Positions 32,691 to 44,544 of a DNA stretch of 64,000 nt are shown piece after piece. Every line of letters begins with the position of its first letter. Within the stretch, counting starts at the first letter, position 1. Under the pieces are notes generated by a model, which saw only the letters and a list, made by a program, of their open reading frames with translations, did not search any database and was not told where the DNA came from. Source of the DNA: Trichobilharzia regenti (Eukaryota > Platyhelminthes > Trematoda > Strigeidida > Schistosomatidae); contig OX235267.1 in assembly GCA_944472135.2 (NCBI GenBank), positions 42,368,650 to 42,432,649 on the forward strand. The letters are read 5' to 3'. The position numbers were made by a program, and so were the translations under genes.

Positions 32691-34800
32691 TGAAAAAAAT
32701 TCACTCATATTTATATCAGATTTAAAAACAATCAGTTTTTACAAAAACATTTAAAATTTTGTATTTACAACAAGATGGACGAAAACACATACACTGTGAG
32801 CTTTTCATTTCTTCAGTGTTATTTATGTGAAAACTGAATATCATCAATAAGACACATACAGCAGTTTACAAGTAAGTATTGGGTTGGTAGAGACAGAATT
32901 CAGGGATTTTCATGCAGATTGATATAAGCTAAATGACCATTGAAAATCAGGTGGGTTGGTGGGGGGGGAGGGGGTGATTCCATCGAACAGTTGTTGTATT
33001 TATTGGGTTTAGGGACTGACGCTTCAGCAGTGCACACCTATATACATAAGGGGGCGACGGGGGGAGATAGCTGTCTATTACTCCATAGTTTTTAGTGATT
33101 CCCTGACTAGTCTCAGTTAGTGATATGTAAGTATCTGGAAATGTAGTTTAGTGGTCAAAACGAAACGAAAACAAACTATCAATCATTCAGCTTTTAAACC
33201 TCTAAAAGATACAAGTAAAAGGCATCCTGAACAACTTTAGTTTGACTGTGAAACACTGAGAAAAGCATAAAAGAAAACACTGTTTACATTGTCTCTGCAA
33301 AAAAGAAGTGACTGTTTCAGTCAAACTCATAAATGACAGAGGGGATGAACCCCCTAATTTTGGGTTTCTTCACATTCAGTGGAACTAAGGTGTTGTTGGA
33401 ATGTGTGATAGCCTTCGCAAGAAACCAAGATAAAAAGGGGGAAAGTCGACCTTCTCGTGCGGTTGTTGCATACATATGTGTATGATTATTATTATATCCT
33501 TTAATTCCTAGAGGAACATAGGGCTTCAGCTGAGCGTCTCCATTGCCTTCGGTTTTCTGCCAACTTTTTCACCCCGCTCCAAGTCTCTCCACATGATTTC
33601 ATCTCCTCTTCCTTCACATGACCTCCTCCATGTCACCCTCGCACTGACGACCAACACGCCGCTTTCTTTTTCGGCCTGGTTCCACTCGAGCGATGGCTTG
33701 TCTAGTGATGTCACTTGATGGCTTGTTTCCTCAGAGTATGGCCAGCCAATCCGTCTCCACTTCTTCCTGCCTATTTGTGTCACAGTCGGTTCCTGCTGGG
33801 TTGGTTTGCTCATTGCCATAGATCCCTGTTGATGATCTTTTCTGGCCGGCCGGCCGACCATCTGATCTTGAGTGGTATTGAGCGAAGACAACTGTTAATG
33901 AAGGTCTGTAGTTTGTTTGAGATGCTCTTTATGATGCGCTAGCCAATTCTCTGATCCGTATATTGAGTAGCACTGACTGACTGACTTCACATTGGAGTTG
34001 AAAATCCGGATGTTATTTTTGATTCTGAGTGGGGCTGTTGACCTCCACACAGACTTGAGAGTAATGGAAGCTTGTCTTGCTTTCCTGATTCTGGCTTTGA
34101 CATCCTCGTCAGTTCCGTGTGCTTGTAGTTGAAACGATGCTTCCCAGCTAGGTAGGTGGGTAGGTGGGTAGGTAGGTAAAGGAGGTTGTTTCTTTCAGGT
34201 TCCTCCCATTTATGCTGGCTGATTGTTGTCTGTTGCTTCTGTTGATGTTGGTGTTGGCCAGGAATCTTCATCACCTCTGTTTTATCTATGTTCACCTGAA
34301 GTCCTATCTTCTCTGGATGCTTCTTCTATCGCCAGCTTGTTGCTTTTCACTTGTATATCTTCCAGTTTGTGGGAAATCAGACATATATCATCGCTGGCGA
34401 ATTCCAGATCCTCCAAGTCTCTTTTTGTGTGAGTCCATTTTATGCCTGTTTCCTCATTCATTTCCCGCCGCTGTCAGTCGCATTATCCAATCTACTGCAA
34501 TCAGGAGGATCATTGGCGATAGTAGGCAACCTTCCTTGCCTCACTCCCGTCCTCACTTCGAAGGCTTCCGTGAGTTTCCCGTTGTGGATTACTTGGCATG
34601 CAGCATTGTTGTACAACTGTTGGATGAGATGTATAATTGTCGATGGGACCCCGTAGTGGCGAAGTAGTTGCGGAATGACCTCTCGATCGACGCTAAGCTA
34701 TCGAAGGGCTTTTCAAAGTCGATGAAGTTGAGTGAGGTGGAGAGTTGACTGTCATTCCAAGGTTTGTTCAATGATGATCCGTTGTGTGGCGATTTGTTCA
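32600..34800. repeat. Left inverted arm (~2.2 kb) of composite unit A
   Basis: Reverse complement of 44545-46757. The outer end lies in RTE-tail sequence (CATGGGGCCAGGTAAAGAGG) and the inner end in RTE coding sequence near 34800. Between are a G-rich tract (32950-32975), a decayed SINE-like stretch (about 32935-33090) and the minus-strand RTE at 33490-34800. Confidence 0.8.
33490..34800 (-). pseudogene. RTE-like LINE, 5'-truncated, minus strand
   Basis: Same copy type as 27170-28480. The minus strand has motif A FIDFEKPFDS, the shared insertion FASDD in place of the usual ADD box, the KTEVMKIPG block and the tail near 33490-33535 (inverse of GAAGCCCTATGTTCCTC). It shares stop codons and the CCTA tract with the copies at 27 kb, 45 kb and 52 kb, so these were dead before being multiplied. 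Confidence 0.7.
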
Positions 34801-35039
34801 ATACATGATTCGATACAAATTTGTAAACTCACTTAACTTAGTTAGCAAGAAGATCTATTAATATGAAATCAGACATCCTACTATCCATTGCACTTAAAAT
34901 CAATATTACTCTAACAAGCCTTATGGTTCTCATCTCTTTTTGGAAGCATTTCAGTGCTTTTTTCACCTGTATAATAATCGATTTCACAAATAACCAAGTT
35001 CTACTGCAATTTCGCTAAGTCAAACGTATTTTCTCCTGA
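34801..35039. other. No gene seen
   Basis: Spacer between the inverted arm and the tandem repeat. In copy B this site (near 53287) carries a 346-bp insertion. Confidence 0.5.
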
Positions 35040-36960
35040 TATATTTGCCAATCACATAATCCTTACCATATAAGTGACTTATAGTCAGACATGTTACACA
35101 ATTATGGTGAGACTGGATCAAGATAATCTGAATATTTTCGTTTATTCCAGTCCGGCCTCCAGGGTGCTGCTGAGATCCATACATTTCTCCAGACCTGTAA
35201 ATCCTCCACATCAATCACTGGTGCCACACATTTCTGGTCCTTCCTCAAACGTCGATTGTCCAAGTTACTAACGCAGTAGCTATCGATGCTCATAGATGAA
35301 ACCTCCCTCAGCTTTCTGGCCTTATGCTGCTTGACATTTCCTCATATCTTGTTCGTATAAGCAACACCTATGCCAGGGTTGTACTAATGATGGACATAAC
35401 GACGGTTATAGCCAACAAGACAAACAACGGCCATCCTCGACAAGTCGCTGTCCACAGTCAGCACCTGCTGGTCAAAAATTCGTCAAACTTTAGACTCTGC
35501 GTCTCCATGATAGAGCTATACCTGTTTCTCAATCAAAGAGACGTGTGCTGTGTGCTTCATCACCACAAGTTGATACCGAAATTCTCCCGTCTCGAAAAGC
35601 AAGATGTTCACAAGCGCGCCATACCTTCTTGTGGTCTGATTAAGAGGAGGCCATGTATGCTCCGGATATTCCAGTAGACAACAGACTACTCCCTCGATAT
35701 CGGTCAGCCAGATGCAGATAATAGACAGTGCAGCTCTAGGCTGATTCCAAGGGCGACAAGCCTTTTCTGAAGGAGGAGGTGATATTTAGCCTCAGGTGCT
35801 ACATATCTATGATGAGATTCGATCAAAGTCAGCCTGGATATTTCCATTCACGCCTATATCCTTGGCTGGCGAATATCTTTTTATATACGTCCAAATCAAG
35901 TTCACTCTTGAAATTCTGAAAAAGTTGCGCACTAGGTCAAGATCAATCTGAATATTTTTCCTCACATTCTTAGATCAGAGTAGTCCAAATATTTTCGTTT
36001 ATTACATTCAGGAGACGAGAGTGGTCCTGAAACTAATGCAGTTTGATAGACCTCTCAAAACCCTATCATCAGTCTCTGGTCCTACCTCAAAAATCCACTA
36101 TCCCAGTGACTCACGCAATAGAAATCGACCCCCTTAGATGAAACATCCATCCGCTTGCTGGTTTTATGCTGACTGGAGTTTCGCCATTTCTTGTCCATAT
36201 AAGCAACACCAATATAAAGCTGAAATAATAATGGATACAATGACGGTCACAAAAGCCATCCTCAACAAGTCATCGTTCCCAAAATTTCGTCAGAGTTCGA
36301 ACTTTGCGTCTCCAAGATGGTGGCACGCCTGTTTCCCAACCAAACGGACCTGTGCTATGTGATTCTTCACCATAAATTGACGCCAAAATCTCCTGTTTAG
36401 AAAAGCAAGATGTTCTAAAGCGCGCCACAGACTCTCGCACTCTGATGGTGAGGAAGCCGTGAATGCTTCGGACTTCCCAGGAAATAAATGACCATCCGCT
36501 CGGTGTCGGTCAGCCGAGTACAGATATCAGACAGTGCGGCTCCAAACTAACCCCAAGGGCAACGAGTCCTTTCTAATAAATTTAATTAATTAATTTTTTT
36601 TAATTATTATTATAGCTTGAATCCACACAGTATTTTTTGATACAACTATGGAACTTTCAGCATGTGATATCGGTAGCCCAAATTTAGCGAGCCGATCACT
36701 GATATTAGATGTGCGTCGGTCGGGGATAGAACCGCGGACCATGTGCATGGCCGGATAGCTTCCTAACCTGTGTACCACCGACGCACAGGAGATATCATCC
36801 TTAGTCAGACATGCCAAATGTCTATAGTGAGACTGGATCAAAGTCTGGATATTTCCACTCACGCCTATGTCATCGGCAAAGGAATATCCTTTTATGTATG
36901 TGCAAATCGATTTCACGCTTGGCAGTTTGAAAAAAATGGGCATTCGGTATATGATATTCA
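35040..36960. repeat. Diverged ~0.85 kb tandem repeat (satellite-like), unrecognised
   Basis: Two units plus a partial third. Matching landmarks are AATATTTTCGTTTATT at about 35131 and 35989, TTAGATGAAACATCC-type sequence at about 35294 and 36135, CATATAAGCAACACC-type at about 35351 and 36195, GTCGGTCAGCC at about 35700 and 36505, and GATATTTCCA...CACGCCTAT at about 35843 and 36848. The third unit begins after an inserted SINE. No coding function is supported despite ORFs up to 117 codons. Confidence 0.65.
36602..36786 (-). repeat. SINE with family-2 tRNA-like head but a different body
   Basis: On the minus strand the head GCGTCGGTGGTACACAGGTT to CCGACGC has a perfect 7-bp acceptor-like stem and A/B boxes (B box GGTTCTATCCC). 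The body (ACATGCTGAAAGTTCCATAG) differs from the RTE-derived body at 25900, and the tail is ATT-rich. It interrupts the tandem repeat. Copy B has it at 55405-55605. Confidence 0.6.
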
Positions 36961-37009
36961 TTATTAAGAAAGTTTTAATATTTCCCAATGAATGAAAAAC
37001 AAAACGATA

Positions 37010-38400
37010 TTGTTTTTACTGACGTTTCGATATTTAATGCAGCTAATAGCTTTCTCAAAGTATTATTAAACCAGAACTTACAAAATCCACCCAGCTTATA
37101 TATAACAACTTAATCACCGTCCATCAGCACAGGTTGATTTTTTACGTTGTCAAGTTGGCCAGCTGGTAAAGATAATAAAACCAAGTTTAGATTGTTGGAT
37201 TTGATAAGCGTACAGAATTATAAAAGCAGTATGTGTTTACGTAATGAAAACTGCTAATCACATTTACACATCGATTTTGCCACCTCATGAAGGGGGAATG
37301 TTGCAACCAGATCAAATTCTGTCTTAGTCTGTCACTCTTTTTCTGACAATTTGGATTCCACTTGATATGAAGTGCCCTTGATATTAGACGTTCTTTGCGG
37401 CTTCTGAAATTTTTCTGGATAATTTCAGTATTGCCAAAATCATTTTTGTGTTCTGATACTATAGCGTGTAGATCTATGGCTGATGACTTTTCGAGTTTTT
37501 CTAGTTCAACTGAGTTCCTCTCTGGTCGAACAGATGCTCTACGGTGTTCATTTCTTCTGATCTTGATTTCTTGTGATGTTTATCCGACGTATATCGTATC
37601 ACACTCCAAGCATTTTATTTTGTAGACACAGTTAGATAGAGAATTCTCAGGTACTTGGTCTTTTATATGGAAAAGGTTGCTTTGTAGTGTGTTTGATGGT
37701 TTGAAGAAAACTCTGACGTTGTGCTTATTGAGTACTCTTCTGATATCGTCTGACGTCTCCGATCTGTGTGGAATGACAACTGCTGAGGCGCTCATCTCTT
37801 TACAATACGTTTTCAATCATATTTAATATCAGTGTTGATTGTGTTGATGAAGTTCGTTGGGTAGTTGTTTTGCTTGAGTTTCAGTAATGTTTGATATTTC
37901 TTCTTCTTATTCTTTCTCATCCATTATCAGAGAGTGTTCTCGTGTAAGGCGACTTGAGACAACTGATACATTTGCACTGGTGGGGGCGTGATCAACTGAA
38001 GTCTAAATATTTGTTGGAGTGTGCATTTCTCCTGAATATAAATATATTAAACTATCTGTTTTCTATCCATTTGACCAGACAGTCTGGAGAAGACAGCTCA
38101 CCGAAGTCCGATTCTTCTTCCGAAGTAACTGAGGTGCTGTGAGACAGGTTGTTCAGTTTCTCCATGAATGAACTGTGTAGATCTCGTTTGAGCACAACGG
38201 AAGTATCATCAACATATCTTAGCTACATTCTATGTGTGTATCTGAGATGTTATCTTCAAATGTATTTATAGAAAGATCAGCTACTGTTGGGGAAACTGAT
38301 GAGCCCATAGCTACAATATTTGTCTGTTTATACACATTTCCTTTAAACATAAATAATTATTTTCCAGAAAAAAATGTTGTGGTTATATATATATATATCA
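37010..38400 (-). pseudogene. Penelope-like element, second lineage, RT to GIY-YIG
   Basis: Minus-strand peptides in order: an AMGSSVSPTVADLSINTFED-like block (motif B, about 38330-38255), a VDDTSVVLKRDLHSSF region (motif C, about 38215-38160), EEESDFGELSS, then VRVFFKPSNTLQSNLFHIKD and NCVYKIKCLECDTIYVG (start of the GIY-YIG domain, 37816-37580). The 3' part runs to about 37310 in broken frames. Several shifts and stops. Flank features between 37010 and 37310 look like its 3' UTR. Confidence 0.65.
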
Positions 38401-39075
38401 GTGCCCTCTTCGATAGACCCACTTCGTATACAGACACTGTTAAATAAACCTTCCACCTCAGGTCGCTGTATTTTCTGGTTTAAGTGGTGCTGGTTAAAGG
38501 AAACAGGTAGCTAACGTATAATGCCGTTGGCGTTATCAAGCGGTATTAGTGATTAACGCATCCAAGTCCAACATCTGCATCCTTGCCATATTGTATCTAG
38601 TCTCAATGCTTTTGTAAAATGTAGTATAAATATGCTTTACTATACAGATAGATAATACGAAAGATCTCATAAAATAAATGAAGTAACTGATGTTTATGCG
38701 AGAGTTAGATAGTGATCCATAAATATTCTCCAATAAATTCAACATACCAGATCAATTATAATCTTCGTATTCCACAGGAAGTCATACATATTAAATGATC
38801 CCAATAATCATGAAGATGGTCAACACTGAATATCAGTCACACTTGTGGACAATAGATCTGATCACATTCTATGACCATTTTCCTATCTTCTCCTCACCAC
38901 CCTACCCCAGCCCAACCAGCAAATTTAATGCACAAATTTCCTAAACGGATGTCATTTTTTGAGCATTTTATGTTCCTTGAACAGCAGATTAACTATCAAA
39001 CTCCTTCCCCCTAATAATTAAGTGAATAATTCTCATGTGTATTAGAAAAAACTGATTATGACATTCAAGTGTTGG
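38401..39075. other. No gene seen
   Basis: Unique-looking AT-rich DNA, conserved in copy B at about 57240-57890 with few differences. That reflects the recent duplication, not selection. Confidence 0.45.
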
Positions 39076-39620
39076 TTTGTAGGGATTTGATCGATTACAG
39101 GGTTTTCATCATGAGGTGACATTAGTTAGAGAACCATTGGAAAACCTGGGAGTACTGTACAGCTGCTTCGTCAGCCTCGTTTGGGACTCTTCATCAGTAC
39201 GCACCCACAGAGTGGGGTTCGGACCCAGGACCCTCTGGTTACAAGGTGAGCTCATATGCCATTAAGCCACTGGAACCCGATCCAATAGCACATGTATTCT
39301 AACTTCTGCCAATTCACGACAAAGTCCGACCATTAGCCGGGTGTGAGGACAAATACTAGCCGAAGACATTGGCTAGGGGTCGCGTTATGTCGTGAATTGA
39401 CAGAAGTCAGAATTCATGGGCCATTGGATCGGGTTCCAGTGGCTGAATGGTATACGAGCCAGCTTGCCTTGTAACCGGAAAGTCCTGGTTCCGAACCCCA
39501 TTCTGTGGGTGCGTACTGCCGATGATTCCCAAACCAGTTAGATGAAACAGCTGTACAGTACTCCCAGGTTTTTCAATGGTTCTCTAAATAATGTCAGTTC
39601 ATGATGAAATCCTGTAATTG
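39076..39620. repeat. Head-to-head pair of family 1 SINEs
   Basis: The minus-oriented copy starts TAGGGATTTGATCGATTACA (39092-39111) with its inverted B box near 39215. The plus-oriented copy has GTGGCTGAATGGTATACGAG near 39440 and GGTTCCGAACCCC near 39487. The spacer contains AACTTCTGCCAATTCACGAC and its near inverse GTCGTGAATTGACAGAAGT, so the whole is palindrome-like. Confidence 0.7.
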
Positions 39621-40054
39621 TGACATTGTTTTCTGCCATTTTAATGCATATTTAGCTTTAACGATTTACCGCCACATAGTAATATAGAATGAAATTATTT
39701 CTTACTGACTAACTATCATGCATATAATGCTCAACGTCATATTCAAAGTAGGTAAAGTGAATCATAAATAATATTTAAAAATTGATATAAGTATAAAACG
39801 TGGGCACTCCATTGTAGATAGGATTTTATTTTGATAAATCACACAGTGTTATACAGTAATATTAACTGATGACCAGGTTTCCAGCACAAATTGTTACTGC
39901 TCATAATCATATCAAGTCACTCACACAACTTTTTACTTTATTTATATACATGAGTGAAATTGATTAGGCACTTGAAGAAAAAATTAGCTCAAGTTGAAAG
40001 GGCATATTGAAGATCAGAATAATAATCAAGATCACTAAACCAAATAACAGAGGT
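39621..40054. other. No gene seen; site of a 560-bp difference from copy B
   Basis: AT-rich. At about 39985 copy A passes directly from CACTTGAAGAAAAAA to TTAGCTCAAG, whereas copy B has 560 bp more at 58793-59353. Confidence 0.6.
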
Positions 40055-41056
40055 AATCAATAGTACATCTACCCTGGATGGTATCAAAACAAAGTTTACC
40101 AAGGGAGGGAGGTTTAATGTGACGACGAGCCGTTGCTTTGAATGCATATAGGTGGCTTAAACTTTCTGATTGCCAGCTAGGGATTCCAGAAACTTTAGGA
40201 TACGCCCTAAATACGTTTTATGGATAGGTTTAAGAGACGCACCGACATCAATTTTATGTCCTATCTCTAAAATATATTTCGCAATAGAGAAGCTAGGTCT
40301 CGTGTTCTCACCATCAATAGGTTCTGGATATTCTATTCGCTTCTGAATCCATTTTAAGAATATGCTCTGAAGCCAGCCATTACTTGCAGAGATCGATGAG
40401 TCCTCCCTATGTATGTGTGTGAACATGTGCATTCAAATTGGCAAATGCAGTTAGATGTGACATCATTTCTCGCAAGTTCTAAGGGCTTACATGGTGGATA
40501 TATCGGCTTCACATTCTTAATTATTATGATATTAGCTGCAGCGTTGAATTTTTGTCTAGTTATCAACTGCTATGATGCCTAATATAGGGTAGCTTGTTGT
40601 ACACTTCTTTCTGAACGGCGAGTTGAAGGGTGGGTCTTGGTGTTCTGACTACTTTATGTCTCCTAATGACCTTGTCTGGATAATTGTTATCAACCAGAGT
40701 TTGTGTCAACTTTCTTTCTTCCTCATCAAGTGTGTCTGTCTCCAGTGCATATTCGTTGAATTCCACTGAAGAGGCACCTCACTACCTAAGGCTGTTTTGT
40801 ACCGAACAGGGCAGAAACTGTGGTAATTAAGACACTGTCCTGTCTACATATGTTGTCTATAAATAGGTCGTTTTTATTGTTCTATCAAGCCGTCGACTAA
40901 GAAATATATCTAGGAAAGGTAAACAATTGTCTTCCCCTTCTACAGACTTAAGTAATATGCTATTAATAGTAATAATAGTTTGTTCCAACAGTATTCTGAA
41001 GTAATCTAGTGAATGGTCACTAGCAGTGGAGTCCAGGATGCACATGTCGTCCTATT
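40055..41056 (-). pseudogene. Penelope-like element, third copy, fused to a Smα remnant
   Basis: Minus-strand peptides in order: LPFLDIFLSRRLDRTIKTTY (about 40925-40866), a KPTWTGQ-like gap region, TRQKFNAAANIIIIKN, CQFECTCSHTYIGRTHRSL (GIY-YIG core, about 40450-40395) and SIAKYILEIGHKIDVGASLK to the end near 40157. This is the family of the PLE at 29 kb. The 5' side (40985-41056) is Smα sequence with a decayed hammerhead 3' half (TGCATCCTGGACTCCACTGC). Frames are broken in the middle. Confidence 0.65.
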
Positions 41057-41059
41057 GTA

Positions 41060-41945
41060 GCAGCAGACGGTTCTGGGAATAGTATTAAGTTAGAACCTTT
41101 TGCTATTACCTCTCCTTTTTTGAAACTAATGGAGAAATTATTGTTACTAAAACTTCTTCCCTCCCTAAGCTTCTCAAATGATCCAAAGCAGTTTGCTTAC
41201 AAACGGGGTAGAAGTACTTTAGACGTTGCTGCTGTTTCATCACAAAATTGTATCCTGCTTAGACAAAGGGGCCAAGTATGTCCGTTGTACGTTCCTTGAT
41301 TACACATCTGCTTTCGACTCTGTACCTAGAGGCCTTTGGTTAAACAAGCTTAGCCTTACACAAACTGAGTCCTGGGCTATCAGTTAGCTGTACTCTTACT
41401 TCGCTAATAGGATGGTTGTTTTTTGTTCGGCAATATTAACTCACAATCTTGGTTGTGAATACCATTATCACTATCTTAAAGTTTTGTATCATGCAGGATT
41501 GCTCACACTACCACTATAAACACCGCATTAGACCTGACAATCAAAAAAACCCCGAAATGTTTATTTTATGATTGTTTAGTGTTGTTCAGTCAAATTAACT
41601 GATCATCATGGTGATAAACATTCTTAATTATCATTTCATAACGTCTAGCATGACTGTAGCTTTACTGTTCACCACGCATAAACATATCATAGCTTCCACT
41701 ACCTAATATTGAGATATTATTTTATGTTGTTTATTTTCCCTTCTACGTCTTGGTATTTTTCGAATTTTTTTTATTATTTTTTTGTTTTTCTTGTCTTTAT
41801 ATTTGTTTTTGAAATACTCTTTTAAATGTTTGATAAAATTAGATGCAATATTGTAGGTATGTCCTGAAAATTCCACACTCTACCACTAGTACTGTTTCTG
41901 GAATAAAGCAAAATTATCATCATTATTATTATTATTAAAGAAGGC
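41060..41945 (+). pseudogene. CR1-like LINE fragment: partial RT plus 3' end
   Basis: Plus-strand peptides: SPFLKLMEKLLLLKLLPSLS, NDPKQFAYKRGRSTLDVAAV, then after a frameshift DYTSAFDSVPRGLWLNKLSL (RT motif A with its Asp) to about 41385. It then jumps to the family 3' end (CACTATCTTAAAG, AGATGCAATATTGTAGG, GGAATAAAGC, ATT tail). This copy keeps the motif A block that the copy at 9245 has lost. Confidence 0.65.
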
Positions 41946-42164
41946 ACAACATGGAAGCAAAGGTATATTTTCAATTTCAGTTTATATATACACAGTTTAA
42001 ATTCGTTAATCAATCATCACTGAGCGTGTGATTTTGGTTTACATCAAACAACATGAAATAGAATGTTCAAATATACATAGTATTCTGTCGCTAGTGCTGT
42101 ATTGAACAACTATGGGAATATGTGAGAATAATGTTCCATTGGAACACATTGTCTGTATCACACC

Positions 42165-42545
42165 CCACCACACTAGTTTGAACTCGTTATCTGAACGTTC
42201 CTGCATTCCTCAATGAGTGGTGCTGTTCCCATTAAGGCTTGAATCCAGTAGCCATCTTTTCAAACGCGAAAGCGTTATCCTTTAGACCACTTGGGTCATG
42301 GAAGCCACCTCTTTCGTAAATGGTGTTAGTTATTATTTATTTTTAATTCAACATTGATTTTCCAGTCATCTGGTTGGACGGAAATGTTGTAATGTTGGCT
42401 CCTTGTACAGACACTTGAACGATGTCTAAGGATAAGCTTGAAGTAATTTGATAGATTGGTGACTAGCAGTCGAGTCCAGGGAATGCGCATAATTTCAATT
42501 TAATCCTCAGACATCGCAAAAATAGCCAACAAGTCTTCACAGGCT
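42165..42545 (-). repeat. Two tandem Smα-like SINE pieces with decayed hammerhead
   Basis: On the minus strand the first piece (42545-42355) has the hammerhead 3' side GAAATTATGCGCATTCCCTG and CTGCTAGTCACC, then the Smα tail. The core CUGANGA is lost. The second piece (42310-42165) has a tRNA-like head, A box GTGGTCTAAAGGATAACGC, B box GGATTCAAGCC, then CATTGAGGAATGCAGG and the start of a mutated ribozyme. Copy B has the same at about 61550-61930. Confidence 0.55.
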
Positions 42546-43599
42546 GAGCATTTCCGTCCAATCAATCAACAGGAAAATCAAAAATGAATTAAAAATAAAT
42601 ATTTCTGTAGTTATTTGTTGTAATTTTACCAATACATGTTACAGTCATATGCGTTAGATTACTGAAGCCAATCAGCAGAAAGTCTCAAACCTACCTTTCA
42701 CACTAACTAGTATTTGTCAACCAGGACGGGTCTGTAAACCTCACCTACCTCTGAAGATTCAAACCCCGCCATCCAGTGTTGAAGTCAAGGTAATCGAAAA
42801 ACTGTTCGGAAAATCCCACCTCAACGGTCTAATTACAATACTGATACCATTTTGGATGTTTCTCCTGGACTGAATATCATTCTTCTGACCTTTGAATATC
42901 ATATGCTGATTTTTTTCTTATCATTTGTCTTTTTCCTGTTGATTCTCTAATTTTATTACTTCTTTTTGGCGGTATGTGATGGCAATCATAATGTGGTATT
43001 TTACGTTGTGATTTTGTTTAAGTGAATGAAGGTGATTCTGACCTTGGCTCCTCTGTGGAAAATTGTTTGGATTTTGATTCTTGTGGACAGAGCTTTCACT
43101 TGCACCTTGTTGGAAATATCCTCCTTAGTTCTAATTACTTGCTTTGTACCCTGTGTGTACTGCTGCACAACAGCATTACTGAGGTCATCTTCAGATTTTG
43201 ATGCTGTTATTGCTGTCTCTTGTTGTCTTTGGAAAGTTTTGTGACTATGTCTGTGCCTCTCAAGCAATTTTCCGATAGCTATAGAGTAGGACGCAGAGAT
43301 CTATTTCTTGTATTGAGAACACAACGAGTCGGCTCTGGTTGTTACAGTCAGGGACGTAACCACACAGTTATTTTGACCCATAATTATTGACCTCCCGTAG
43401 GACTGTAATGAATATACTGATGTGAAGTAACGACTGTGCTGTGTATCTACTCCAAAATGGTGCCCAATTAACTCTTTCGATCAGAATGGACATCATTTCC
43501 TTCAAAGTTGCAGATATGTCCTACTGGCAAGTAAGTAACTTGTACGAAACCTACCATTGGAGATTCCTATCGACTACCTCTGGCCGTCTAAATATCAAG
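42546..43599. other. No confident gene
   Basis: Contains one 72-codon plus frame and an overlapping 88-codon minus frame (43001-43267), both retained in copy B with one change each. Neither has a recognisable motif. It probably belongs to an unrecognised repeat. Confidence 0.4.
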
Positions 43600-43925
43600 T
43601 TCTGGTTTGCAGGGATCTGATTGTTCACAGGTTTGATCACGAGTTGACACCAGTTAGAGGACCACTGGAAAATCTGGGAGTACTGAACAGCCTATTTCAT
43701 CCTAGTTTGCCACTCTTCATCGGTACTCACCCACCGGAGTTCCAGTACAGGGCCTTTCCGTTAAAAGGCCAGCCCGTAGACCATTAAGACACTAGGATGC
43801 GATCCAATGACCCATGAATTCCGTCTTCTGCCTATTTACAACATATATATATATATATATATATATGTTTAGTGTAACTACCATCCAGGTCTTCCAATGA
43901 TTCTCGAACTGGTATCAATCCATAG
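43600..43925 (-). repeat. Family 1 SINE with (AT)n microsatellite
   Basis: Minus-oriented SINE (GCAGGGATCTGATTG, then ATCACGAGTTGAC, inverted decayed B box near 43738). After the A-box side an AT dinucleotide tract runs from about 43843 to 43866, followed by an inverted SINE end (TGATTCTCGAACTGGTATC). Confidence 0.6.
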
Positions 43926-44544
43926 TCAAGTCTGTATTCAGAATATTTTAATTACCTAACCTTAGTTCAAATATAAACCATGATGGCAAGTTTTTCAGTC
44001 TTTTGATTACGTCACGATCTGGACTGGCACAATTCAATTTGCATCAATGACGGCTAGACACATGCATGATACTGATTACTCCCCAGTGACCAGTTAATGC
44101 CGTCATATATTTAACCCATATGCAGCTGTTTACAACTTGAAGATGATTTTTGTAGATATCAACCATTACTTAATCATTCATTTTTCACTGCACACTGAAT
44201 TGCTTCTTCATTGGTTGAATGATCGCCTGATAAAGTGAAGGCATTTCAAATTCCCTCGACTTTTATTTTTATATGCCAATAAATGTCGAACATTTTTGTT
44301 TTATCGAGTAAAACAACCATAGAAAATTATAAAAATTACTGATAACAAAATGATGATAATCAAAGTATGAAGTTTGTTTTGAAAACACCTGATATTATTA
44401 AAAAAATACATCCTGATATTAGAAGTTCTGCTTTAATATTCACCCCCGGTGGATTCCACAATGTTAGACTTGTATCAGATATGACATCTCAGCATAATTA
44501 TGAGAATTCAAGTTCCGCATTCATAAGCTGGATTCAGAAGAAAA
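43926..44544. other. No confident gene
   Basis: A 63-codon frame at 44367-44558 (MKFVLKTPDIIKKIHPD...) begins in unique sequence and runs into the RTE copy. I do not recognise it and the length is weak evidence. Confidence 0.35.

Larger units (their letters stand above)
31805..44160. repeat. Segmental duplication, copy A
   Basis: Collinear direct match to 50260-64000 (copy B). Offsets grow from 18455 at the left to 18813 near 36 kb, about 19370 near 40 kb and 19849 near 43 kb, each step explained by an indel. Most 60-base rows compared by eye differ at zero to three positions. It contains only repeats and mobile-element remnants. Confidence 0.85.

Noticed and set aside
34212..34667. A 151-codon plus-strand frame (also 27306-27761, 44689-45143 and 52670-53125 in the matching orientation)
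   Set aside because: Antisense shadow of the RTE reverse transcriptase; no motifs of its own.
43001..43267. An 88-codon minus-strand frame conserved in copy B (62850-63116)
   Set aside because: Conservation follows from the recent duplication. No motif, and an overlapping frame on the other strand is equally open.
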